64,000 nt of DNA, taken from contig JAAYMA010000054.1 of NCBI GenBank assembly GCA_012521615.1, positions 1 to 64,000 on the forward strand, written 5' to 3'. Position numbers and translations under genes: made by a program. The notes beneath the pieces were generated by a model. That model was given only the letters and a program-made list of their open reading frames with translations. It was not told the DNA's origin and ran no database searches. Shown here piece by piece: positions 20,337 to 29,456 of the stretch; positions within the stretch are counted from its first letter, which is position 1; every line of letters begins with the position of its first letter. This DNA is from Clostridiaceae bacterium (GTDB lineage: Bacteria; Bacillota; Clostridia; DSM-8532).

Positions 20337-21470
20337 ATGAAAAAGTTTGTTTTGATTCCTGATTCATTTAAAGGTACAATGACATCTGTTGAAATTTGCA
20401 GAATAATGGACGAAGAAATAAGAAAAATATATCCTGATGCGGATATTGTTTCAATCCCTGTGGCAGACGGCGGGGAAGGAAGTGTGGATGCTTTTCTGAG
20501 TGCTTGCGGCGGCAAGAAAATAGAATTAACGGTTAAAGGTCCTTACCTGGAGGAAATGACAGGTTTTTACGGCGTATTGGATAATGGCACTGCTGTTATT
20601 GAAATGGCTGCATGTGCAGGACTGCCTCTCGTTGAAAACAACAAAAATCCATTGAAAACTTCTACATACGGTGTTGGACAGTTAATTTTACATGCTGCAG
20701 AAAGTGGATGCAAGAAGATAATTGTCGGGCTTGGAGGAAGCTGCACAAATGATGCCGGAACAGGTGCCGCAGCTGCTTGCGGAGTAAGGTTTTATAATGA
20801 AGAAGGAAAAGAATTCATACCTACAGGAGGCACTTTATCAGAGATAAGAAAAATAGATGTTTCAGGTTTTGCACCGGAGCTTAAAGATGTCGAAATAATT
20901 ACTATGTGCGATATAGATAATCCTTTATATGGTCCTTTTGGAGCGGCTCATGTGTTTGGACCGCAAAAAGGCGCTGATGAAAAAATGGTTCTTATTTTGG
21001 ATGAAGGACTAAGAGATATATCAGAACTGATAAAAACTCAGCTGGGTAAAGATATCTCTGTTATTCCCGGCTCAGGAGCGGCAGGGGGTATGGGAGGCGG
21101 GATGGTGGCCTTCTTTGACTCAAAGCTTCAGATGGGGATAGAAACAGTGCTTGATACTGTTAATTTTAATGATGTTGCAAAAGATGCGGATATGATATTC
21201 ACAGGTGAAGGGAAAATAGATACCCAAAGTATACGTGGTAAGGTAGTAATAGGAGTTGCGCGCCGGGCGAAATCCTTAGGAGTTCCGGTAGTTGCTGTAG
21301 TAGGCGATATAGGTGATGATATTGAATTGGCTTATGAAGAAGGGGTATCAGGAATTTTCAGTATAAACCGTGTTGCCGTTGATTTCAAACTTGCCAAAAA
21401 ACGCAGTAAAAGCGATCTTGCGCTTACCATGAATAATTTGATGCGCTTTATAAAACGCCTGAATTTTTAA
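20337..21470 (+). CDS. Glycerate kinase (GarK/GlxK family)
   Basis: PDSFKGTMTSVEIC, PVADGGEGSVDA, GLGGSCTNDAGTGAAAACG motifs. Confidence 0.95.
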   Translation: MKKFVLIPDSFKGTMTSVEICRIMDEEIRKIYPDADIVSIPVADGGEGSVDAFLSACGGKKIELTVKGPYLEEMTGFYGVLDNGTAVIEMAACAGLPLVENNKNPLKTSTYGVGQLILHAAESGCKKIIVGLGGSCTNDAGTGAAAACGVRFYNEEGKEFIPTGGTLSEIRKIDVSGFAPELKDVEIITMCDIDNPLYGPFGAAHVFGPQKGADEKMVLILDEGLRDISELIKTQLGKDISVIPGSGAAGGMGGGMVAFFDSKLQMGIETVLDTVNFNDVAKDADMIFTGEGKIDTQSIRGKVVIGVARRAKSLGVPVVAVVGDIGDDIELAYEEGVSGIFSINRVAVDFKLAKKRSKSDLALTMNNLMRFIKRLNF

Positions 21471-21553
21471 TGACTTTCTGGTTTGTAAGACAGGGTTCGG
21501 TTCCCTGTCTTACGGCTAAGTCATAAAACGAAATATTTTAGAGAGGATTTTTT

Positions 21554-22027
21554 ATGATTCGACTGGCAACTGTGGAAGACGCTCATTTAATTCACAAAAT
21601 TATGTTATCAGCATTTGAGGAATATAGGTATTATGATATTCCATCTGCTGCACTTTATGAAACTGTAAACTCCATTGAAGAATCGTTAAAAAATGGAGCA
21701 GAGAAGGCTTTGCTTTATTACTGGGACGGGATTCCTGTAGGCTCTGTGAGATTTAAAACCGATGAAAAAGCTCTTTATTTCTTCCGCCTTTCTGTTTCTC
21801 CTGAAGCAAGAGGAAGAGGAATAGCAAAGGCTATGCTGACATGGCTTGAAAATCATGCAAAAGAAGAAGGGCTTACAGAAGTATGGTGCAAAGTTCGAAT
21901 GACCATTACAAAAAACATGCAGTTGTATCAATCGTCCGGATATATTATTGATAGAGTTGAAGAGGTGGTAGCTTCAAATGGCATTCCGGTACATGTAGCA
22001 ACTATGAAAAAGAAATTGGAAAGATAA
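21554..22027 (+). CDS. GNAT family N-acetyltransferase
   Basis: RLSVSPEARGRGIAKAMLTWLENHA acetyl-CoA motif. Confidence 0.9.
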   Translation: MIRLATVEDAHLIHKIMLSAFEEYRYYDIPSAALYETVNSIEESLKNGAEKALLYYWDGIPVGSVRFKTDEKALYFFRLSVSPEARGRGIAKAMLTWLENHAKEEGLTEVWCKVRMTITKNMQLYQSSGYIIDRVEEVVASNGIPVHVATMKKKLER

Positions 22028-22122
22028 AATTCTTGCACGAGGGCAATCATGCGCTTGTAGTTATCATCTAAGGAAAAAATATCCGGTATAATCAATACAG
22101 GTTATGCATTCTTAGTTAAACA

Positions 22123-22157
22123 AAACAGCTGACTGACATATTGTCAGCCAGCTGTTT
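22123..22157 (-). terminator. Terminator of tRNA-Leu
   Basis: 16-bp hairpin (one mismatch) AAACAGCTGACTGACA-TAT-TGTCAGCCAGCTGTTT; minus strand followed by TTTTGTTT. Confidence 0.75.
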
Positions 22158-22163
22158 CTCAAA

Positions 22164-22246
22164 TGGTGCGGACAAAGGGACTTGAACCCCCACGGTTTCC
22201 CGCCAGATCCTAAGTCTGGTGCGTCTGCCAATTCCGCCATGTCCGC
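22164..22246 (-). tRNA. tRNA-Leu(TAG), CCA encoded
   Basis: Reverse complement GCGGACA...CCAGA-CTTAGGA-TCTGG...GGTTCAAGTCC...TGTCCGC-A-CCA; class II variable arm. Confidence 0.95.
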
Positions 22247-22372
22247 ATATTTTAAAAAGAATGCATTAATATGATAAAGCCTGAAACGCTTTTTGTCAAC
22301 CAGATTTCATAAGATAAATTCCCGCAATAATGAATAGGGACCTTAAATTAATTTCCATTTACAACAGTTAAC

Positions 22373-22492
22373 ATGTATGAGGTAATAGACTCATACAGTA
22401 GTCAGATTAAGAGAGAGGTATATGAAGTACCTGTTATTGCAGAGGAAGTAGTTAAAAATCAGCGGGATATATGCATATGTTCGGAAAGGTAA
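22373..22492 (+). CDS. Possible 39-aa small protein
   Basis: ATG ORF MYEVIDSYSSQIKREVYEVPVIAEEVVKNQRDICICSER running straight into a terminator; weak SD. Confidence 0.3.
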   Translation: MYEVIDSYSSQIKREVYEVPVIAEEVVKNQRDICICSER

Positions 22493-22527
22493 AAACCGCC
22501 CGGTCTGTAAAACCAGGCGGTTTTTAT
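22492..22527. terminator. Bidirectional terminator
   Basis: AAAAACCGCCCGGT...ACCAGGCGGTTTTT. Confidence 0.75.
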
Positions 22528-22548
22528 GAAGTATTATCTGAAATTACT

Positions 22549-25032
22549 CTATATGTTTTTCAAATCTGCGACAAGTCTCTTTAATACAAACAAAGTTTTG
22601 GCTCTCAGTTCAGCAGCTTTTGAAAAATTCAAAACCGTGTCTTTATGAAAATACCCGTTTCGTATTTCATCGGTAAAATATTTAAGATAGTTGAAAACAG
22701 GATGAGTTTTGTAAGTTTTGTACTGGTCCGGATGAGCATTAATATAATCATGGATTTTTATTCTTAATTCATCATTTAACAGCTCGGGATTATCTTTAAT
22801 GCAGTTATAAAGACCACCCATTGTTACGTTTTGTTCCCAGCCCGGAGCGCCTACCAGCAGTTTGTCTTTTCTGTTTAAGTGTTGTATCTCTATGTTTCTT
22901 CCCGTTTTTCTGACATATTGATTCAGTCTGAATACAAGATATAATTCTACAGCTTTCAAATAATTTGCAATCAAATAAGTAAATTCGTGACTTCTGATTT
23001 CATCGGAAGCATCTTCAAAGGATTTGTGTTCATTATGCCATAGCCATTCAGCTGCCATTAACAAGCCTTTGGCCTCAGCGTCAGCAAAAACCTGTTCATA
23101 CATATCCCCAGCCTTTTTGAAACTGTTTTCCAAATAATTTATAAGCTGTTTTCTGCAATTTTCTATCCTGGAATTATTGTGCCTGGGTCTTAGCAGACAA
23201 TGTCTGAGGTTGACAGGAATATAATCCAGTATCTCATAGCTTTTGAATGTTTCTGCAAATATTTCTCCGGCTTTTTGTTCGTCCCATTTTTCTGCCAGAT
23301 AAATTTTGTATTTTTCAGGCTTTTCGTTTAATACGTTTCTGATAATTCCAGACATATTGTTAAGATATAAACTGGCTTGTTTTTCAAGAAGAACATAATT
23401 CATAACATTATAAATGTTTCTGTATTTTAAATTACTAAACCCGGTTTGAGCTGTTTCTATTTTATTAAGAATTCTTTTGCCCTGCCTTATATCCCGGCTT
23501 TCTGTAAAATAAGTCTCAATATAATGTTCTTTGTCCTGCGCAGCACTATATCCGCTGACATATGTACAAAAAGTGATTTTTTCCCCGGTCTTAATAGTTT
23601 TAAGGGAGCCATCCTCACATATGCATTTTACAGCCCTTATAAGCTGATTTGTAAGACCAATGAGCTCAAGATCCGAAAGGTCGGATATATCCCCGGTTTT
23701 TTCACATAAGGCAAGGACACCGCACTCAGTGAAGAATTTATTCTTGAAGATTTCGATATGTTCTTTTATCATTTCAATCGTGACAATTTCCAGCTCATCA
23801 GGGCTTTTTTCGTATCGTGCCAACATACTGCTAAAGAAGCTATCCTTGTGCTCATGACTGCAGCGGTTATAAATATCAATCAGATAGTCAGCACATTCTT
23901 TTAGATACGATGAGAGAGTTATCCTGAGGTTGTCTATAGGGGTCTTTTCAGTCAGGAATATACCATAAATCATATTTACAGTCTCGAAGTTATCTGATCT
24001 TAGCGCCATAGAAGCTATAAGCAGCATCTTATCCAGTGAGACAAACTGAATGTAATCTTTATTGGAACAGATAAAGTCTGTAGCTTCATTGTAAAGACCG
24101 ACCTTAACCGTGGCAGCCAGAATCAAGCTGTAGAAATACTCGATATATTTCCTGGATATAAGCTCATTATTTTTTATTGCATGATAAAATAGTGTAATAA
24201 GGTTCTCTGCTATTTCTGTGTCAATTTTTAATATCTCGTTAGCCGTATCCTTAAAAAGAAGTTCTTTGATTGTTCTGTCAAAAGTATCAGTATCTCCATC
24301 CTTTGCAGCTTTCAACATTTTTTTAAAGATTTCATTTTTAGAAATAAAGAGATCTAACTGATCTATGTAAGAGATATTGCCAAGCACACCATTTAGTTCA
24401 CCAATCAATAGCGAAAGGCAACGGGCAATCTCCTTGTCGGTTCTGCAATTTTTCCTGCAAAACGAAGGTATAATATATTTGTTTAAGAGATACCACAATT
24501 GTTCGTACTGGTCACTCACAATCAAATGCTGAAGCATGGGCATAAACAGGAAATGAGCATGTTCACCGGATGCTTCATGTATTTTATCAATATCATGATT
24601 TGTCACATTATCAATATCGATCTCCAGCTTAATGCCTAAGACATCGCTGGAATAAATAAGTGCGGCCCAATCCCTGGACCTGTATATAAATTGCCCTTGA
24701 GATTCTGCTTTTTCTGCACAAGCCCTGGATATATTAATTGCTTTATCCATTCGGGGATACGGAATTTTGAGCAAAGCCCTGTCAAGCTTCTCAATATCAA
24801 TACGATTTGTTCCTCTTGCGCAAATTAAAAAGTTAAGCACCTCTTTATAACGTCTTTTCTTCCATAGGGAGCTTAAATAACCTGACAGTTTTTCAAAAAC
24901 TTCATCCTGATACTCAGAATCTGAATTTTCACCCGGAGCAATGACTGATAATATAGATTCAATTATGATGTTGTGATTACTGGCAAAACCATTCAGAACT
25001 TCCATGTACCAGCTATTTTCGCAAATAAACAT
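22549..25032 (-). CDS. Large protein of unknown function with C-terminal HEPN-like domain
   Basis: SD AGGAGG upstream of ATG at 25032; C-terminal YLIANYLKAVELYLVFRLNQ...EIRNGYFHKDTVLNFSKAAELRAKTLFVLKRL carries R-N-x3-H. Confidence 0.7.
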   Translation of the reverse strand: MFICENSWYMEVLNGFASNHNIIIESILSVIAPGENSDSEYQDEVFEKLSGYLSSLWKKRRYKEVLNFLICARGTNRIDIEKLDRALLKIPYPRMDKAINISRACAEKAESQGQFIYRSRDWAALIYSSDVLGIKLEIDIDNVTNHDIDKIHEASGEHAHFLFMPMLQHLIVSDQYEQLWYLLNKYIIPSFCRKNCRTDKEIARCLSLLIGELNGVLGNISYIDQLDLFISKNEIFKKMLKAAKDGDTDTFDRTIKELLFKDTANEILKIDTEIAENLITLFYHAIKNNELISRKYIEYFYSLILAATVKVGLYNEATDFICSNKDYIQFVSLDKMLLIASMALRSDNFETVNMIYGIFLTEKTPIDNLRITLSSYLKECADYLIDIYNRCSHEHKDSFFSSMLARYEKSPDELEIVTIEMIKEHIEIFKNKFFTECGVLALCEKTGDISDLSDLELIGLTNQLIRAVKCICEDGSLKTIKTGEKITFCTYVSGYSAAQDKEHYIETYFTESRDIRQGKRILNKIETAQTGFSNLKYRNIYNVMNYVLLEKQASLYLNNMSGIIRNVLNEKPEKYKIYLAEKWDEQKAGEIFAETFKSYEILDYIPVNLRHCLLRPRHNNSRIENCRKQLINYLENSFKKAGDMYEQVFADAEAKGLLMAAEWLWHNEHKSFEDASDEIRSHEFTYLIANYLKAVELYLVFRLNQYVRKTGRNIEIQHLNRKDKLLVGAPGWEQNVTMGGLYNCIKDNPELLNDELRIKIHDYINAHPDQYKTYKTHPVFNYLKYFTDEIRNGYFHKDTVLNFSKAAELRAKTLFVLKRLVADLKNI

Positions 25033-25273
25033 ATTGTGCCTCCTGTGTACAACATGGATAACCATAGTTAAAGAGTTTGATAAGTGAAAACAAAGAATAT
25101 GATTAAGTTACCACAATTTAAAAGGATCAATCAATAATTTTGTATGGTGAGCATGCTTATTCTTTCAGGTTATTATTAAAATGAGATATCTTATAGTATA
25201 CAATATATAATATGTATGATGGGATATACAGTTTAAATCAGCCATGCAGGAAGGCAAAATGGGGAGGATTATC

Positions 25274-26020
25274 ATGTGGATTTATTTTCTGATTGGTGTA
25301 TTTTTTATCTTTGTGGGGCTGTCGGTTCATGTGTTTAAATGGTATTTTCTGATTGCAGGTTATAACACCATGCCAAAGGAGAAGCAAGCAAATGTGGATA
25401 CAGAGGGGCTTGGTCGTCTGATGGGGATATATGGATATATCAATGGCGGTTTCTTTGTGGCATTGGGTGTATTGAAAGCTCTGGGTGCTAATGTTGCAAT
25501 AGCACCAGCTATCATATTTTTAAGTGTTTCGACAGTGTATCTGCTGATTAAGGCTCAGAAGTATGATGGGAATGTTTATGATAAAAATGGAAAACTCCGA
25601 AAAGGAACAGGAAAACAGTCTGCCTGGTCTTCGGTCATTACTGTTGTCACATTAATTTTGGTTGGTATATTGATATTTTTCTCAACTCAGCAGACCAAGG
25701 TGACCATTAATGATGACGGAGTAAAAATCCATGGCATGTACGGCGAAACTTATAGCTGGGATTCCATAAAAACAGTAAAGTTATCAGAAGAATTACCTTC
25801 TATAGTCAGAAGAACCAATGGCTCAGCTGTAGGTTCGAACCTGAAGGGATATTTCAGGACAAAAGAGCTGGAGTCTGTGAAGTTGTTTGTTGATACCCGG
25901 AAGCCTCCTTTTATTTATCTTGAAACAGATAAAAGGGTCACAATTTTCAACATGAAAGAGGCAGGCGAAACAAAGACAATATTTGAAGAAATTTCAAAAA
26001 GAATAAATGCAGGACTGTGA
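25274..26020 (+). CDS. DUF3784-like membrane protein with C-terminal PH-like segment
   Basis: N-terminal WYFLIAGYNTMPKEKQANVDTEGLGRLMG; SD GGGAGG. Confidence 0.7.
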   Translation: MWIYFLIGVFFIFVGLSVHVFKWYFLIAGYNTMPKEKQANVDTEGLGRLMGIYGYINGGFFVALGVLKALGANVAIAPAIIFLSVSTVYLLIKAQKYDGNVYDKNGKLRKGTGKQSAWSSVITVVTLILVGILIFFSTQQTKVTINDDGVKIHGMYGETYSWDSIKTVKLSEELPSIVRRTNGSAVGSNLKGYFRTKELESVKLFVDTRKPPFIYLETDKRVTIFNMKEAGETKTIFEEISKRINAGL

Positions 26021-26178
26021 TAAGGGAGAATATAGCCTTATAATATAAGCCTGATATCAGTATAATACTTGGTGCTGGTATAATAATACAAGTAATAAGA
26101 AAGGTTAATGTTCACAAATAAAATAGACAAAAGACCTATTAATTAAGTAAATTCTTACGGGAATGCTGTAGCATAAGA

Positions 26179-26979
26179 ATGCAGACAGTAAAGGAAATAC
26201 TATATTATTCTATGAGATTGGATGATGAGATGAATATAAAATTTGATCCTGATAACCTTATCATTAAACTCTGTATGATGGGAATGAGCCTGGAAGACAA
26301 CGGAAACACAGATGAAGCAGCCAGGATGTTTAATAAAGCATGGAATGAAGCGGCAGATGACTATGAAAAATTCATTGCAGCCTATCATATAGCACGCCTG
26401 CAAAAAAATCCCGCATACAGACTAAAGTGGATGAAAGCATCTTTAGAGAGTGCTTTAAGTGTAAATGATGAGAATGTAATAAGTGCGTATCCAACGCTAT
26501 ATGCCAGAATTGCCGAATGCTATGAAGAATTACATGAATTTGAGAATGCAAAAAAGAATTATGAATTATCTGAATTATATAAAGGTGCGCCCTCTGATAC
26601 AGGACCGTTTTACCATGGAACCAAGGCAGATTTAAAGATTGGTGATCTGCTGACAGCAGGTGGATTTTCAAATTACAATCCCGGGCTTCAAATGAATCAT
26701 ATATACTTTACCGCCAATATAAAGATTGCCGGACTTGCAGCGGCGTTAGCTAAAGGGGAAGGAAGAGAGCGGGTTTATATAATAGAACCAACAGGTGAAT
26801 TTGAAAACGACCCTAATGTCACTGACAAGAAATTCCCGGGTAACTTAACGCGTTCTTATCGTTCTGCTAAACCATTGAGAATTATTGGAGAGGAAACAAA
26901 ATGGCCGAAACCGGCAACTTCTAAACTCAATGAGTTACGCGGAAATGTAAGCGAAAGTAAAGACAAAATCATCAATTAA
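26179..26979 (+). CDS. arr: NAD(+)--rifampin ADP-ribosyltransferase (Arr) with N-terminal TPR-like region
   Basis: C-terminal GPFYHGTKADLKIGDLLTAG...NHIYFTANIKIAGLAAALAKGEGRERVYIIEPTGEFENDPNVTDKKFPGNLTRSYRS. Confidence 0.9.
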   Translation: MQTVKEILYYSMRLDDEMNIKFDPDNLIIKLCMMGMSLEDNGNTDEAARMFNKAWNEAADDYEKFIAAYHIARLQKNPAYRLKWMKASLESALSVNDENVISAYPTLYARIAECYEELHEFENAKKNYELSELYKGAPSDTGPFYHGTKADLKIGDLLTAGGFSNYNPGLQMNHIYFTANIKIAGLAAALAKGEGRERVYIIEPTGEFENDPNVTDKKFPGNLTRSYRSAKPLRIIGEETKWPKPATSKLNELRGNVSESKDKIIN

Positions 26980-27222
26980 ATATTTGAAATCAGAAAAAAA
27001 TAGTCATTAATAATTTAATTAATTCTTAATTTCTTCTTTTGGTTATCATATAAATTCATAAGCCTGTTGCTATTCAAAAAAAGCGACATCGGTGCCACAT
27101 AAATCATAGCCCTTTTATTTGAAACCTTAAGCTTTTCCAATGAGGTTAATATGAATCAGTTTCTTTTGAGTTTATATAACTATTGTACAATAAATCAAAA
27201 AACAATGGATTTGAGGGAATAT

Positions 27223-27897
27223 ATGGTCAATATTTTAGTTGTTGATGATGACAAGAATACCCGGCGTTTGCTGGAAGCTGTCCTGACGGCAGAGAATTAC
27301 AATGTTTTCACTGCTGTTAACGGTGAGGACGCGCTTGAGGTGATGGACAGGGAGCACATCGACCTTGTCGTTGTTGACATCATGATGCCGAAGATGGACG
27401 GTTATGAACTTACAAAAGTCCTGCGGAAAGCAAATAATAACTTGCCCATCCTGATGGTTTCGGCCAAACATTTGCCGGAAGACAAACACAAGGGATTTAT
27501 AGTAGGGACAGATGACTATATGACAAAACCTATTGACGTTGAAGAAATGCTTTTGCGTATCAAGGCACTTCTTCGCCGCGCACAAATAGCAAATGAAAGA
27601 AAGATTGTCATAGGCGACGTAGTACTTGATTATGACAGCCTTACGGTATCAAAAAATGGCGAGGTTCATGAATTGCCGCAAAAGGAGTTCATGCTTCTTT
27701 TTAAATTACTTTCCTACCCCGGCAAGATTTTTACACGTATACAACTGATGGACGAAATATGGGGGAATGAAAGCGAGTCCGGCTGGGAGACAGTGACTGT
27801 TCATATCGGAAGATTACGGAAACGATTCGAAGGGTGGATAGAATTTGAAATAGTATCTGTCAGAGGCCTTGGTTATAAGGCGGTGAAAAAGATATGA
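27223..27897 (+). CDS. OmpR-family response regulator
   Basis: MVNILVVDDDKNTRRLLEAVL, VVDIMMPKMDGYEL, winged helix C-terminus VRGLGYKAV. Confidence 0.95.
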   Translation: MVNILVVDDDKNTRRLLEAVLTAENYNVFTAVNGEDALEVMDREHIDLVVVDIMMPKMDGYELTKVLRKANNNLPILMVSAKHLPEDKHKGFIVGTDDYMTKPIDVEEMLLRIKALLRRAQIANERKIVIGDVVLDYDSLTVSKNGEVHELPQKEFMLLFKLLSYPGKIFTRIQLMDEIWGNESESGWETVTVHIGRLRKRFEGWIEFEIVSVRGLGYKAVKKI

Positions 27898-28955
27898 AAC
27901 TTCAGGAAAGAAAACATCGTTTGGCATTGACCTTACTCTTTTCAGGCGTGGTATTCTGTTTTTTCATTATCACAATTTCCGTGGTAGGTCTGGTTACCAT
28001 TTTTTTAATTCAACGTGGTATAATAGGCCTCAATAGCGGTGTTCTTAAAAGTGAACGGCTGATTTTGCTGATGATGTTGGCAAGTGTGCTTTTAGGCGCG
28101 GTCCTGACTACCATCATCAGCAGTTTTCCCCTTAAACCTGTCAATACTATTATAAATGCGATGAACCGGCTGGCTTCAGGAGACTATAAAACACGTCTGC
28201 ATTTCGGAAAATTTTTCGGCAAACACCCAACTGCAATTGAGATTTGTCATAGCTTCAATAATATGGCCGAAGAGCTTGAAAAGACCGAGATACTCCGTTC
28301 GGATTTTATCAATAACTTTTCTCATGAATTTAAAACCCCCATTGTTTCGATCGCAGGTTTTGCCAAGCTGCTTAAGCATGGAAACCTGACCGATGAGCAG
28401 AGAGCGGAGTATATTGACATTATTGAAGAAGAATCACTGCGTCTATCAGCTATGGCGACAAATGTGCTGAACCTGACAAAAGTAGAAAATCAGACCATCC
28501 TTACTGAAGTGACACGGTATAATCTTTCTGAACAGATCAGAAATTGCGTCCTGCTTCTTGAGAACAAATGGAGCAGAAAAAATATCACACCAGAGCTGGA
28601 TTTCGGAGAATTTTTCATTAATGCTAACGAGGAAATGCTCAAACAGGTCTGGATTAATCTTATAGACAATGCAATCAAGTACGGCGACGAAGGTACTTCG
28701 GTTTGCATAAACATTACTGAAACTGAAAATCATATATTTGTATCTGTTTGTGATACAGGGATTGAGATACCTGCGGAATTGAAAGATCAGATTTTCCGGA
28801 AGTTTTATCAGGTGGATGAGTCTCGTTCAACCGAGGGCAATGGTGTTGGTCTTGCTGTGGTCAAAAAAATAGTAGAATTGCATGATGGTGAAGTCACAGT
28901 ATCATCCGGAAATCGCAAAACAGTATTTACAGTATCACTTCCAAAAAGAATTTAA
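27894..28955 (+). CDS. HAMP/HisKA sensor histidine kinase
   Basis: FINNFSHEFKTPIVSIAGFAKLL H-box; NLIDNAIKYG; GNGVGLAVVKKIVELH. Confidence 0.95.
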   Translation: MKLQERKHRLALTLLFSGVVFCFFIITISVVGLVTIFLIQRGIIGLNSGVLKSERLILLMMLASVLLGAVLTTIISSFPLKPVNTIINAMNRLASGDYKTRLHFGKFFGKHPTAIEICHSFNNMAEELEKTEILRSDFINNFSHEFKTPIVSIAGFAKLLKHGNLTDEQRAEYIDIIEEESLRLSAMATNVLNLTKVENQTILTEVTRYNLSEQIRNCVLLLENKWSRKNITPELDFGEFFINANEEMLKQVWINLIDNAIKYGDEGTSVCINITETENHIFVSVCDTGIEIPAELKDQIFRKFYQVDESRSTEGNGVGLAVVKKIVELHDGEVTVSSGNRKTVFTVSLPKRI

Positions 28956-29009
28956 AAGATACAAGGCATAAGTCGGTGAAACAGCAGAAATCGGAGCTTA
29001 TAAGTCAGG

Positions 29010-29040
29010 GACATAGCGGTTGCTGAGCTATGTCTTTTTT
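29010..29040 (+). terminator. Intrinsic terminator of the two-component operon
   Basis: GACATAGC-GGTTGCTGA-GCTATGTCTTTTTT. Confidence 0.8.
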
Positions 29041-29456
29041 TGCAGGTAATCGATGAGTTTATTTTCAGTTTAGAATTAACATTTATAATCCGAATTGCTA
29101 ACAACTTAGCCCGCTGCCTGGTCATTGACAGAGATACCGCAGTTCAGGAAAAGGTGGTAGTCTTACGGGGATTTCTTGTAAACACTCAGCTTTTCTATTA
29201 AATGGTGGGCGGAGCAGTGAGAGTCCTATGGCTAAAATAATAAGTCCATGGAAAAATTCAGGATGAACGGAATTAAACCCGCTCCTGCCGGCGTTTCGTA
29301 AAAAATAGAATTATGCAAAGCTCGGATCAAAGCTGACATTTCAATTCTGATAAGAGCAGGCCGGACAAAATGAGCGAAAGTGATACTGTTAATGTCATTA
29401 CGAATGCATGTCGTATAGCAGGAATGAACGCAGAAAAAGATTAAGGAGGAGATGCA

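Noticed and set aside
21486-21514. GTAAGACAGGG..CCCTGTCTTAC hairpin after glycerate kinase
   Set aside because: Probably a normal terminator or stabilising stem; no T-tract and no further signal.
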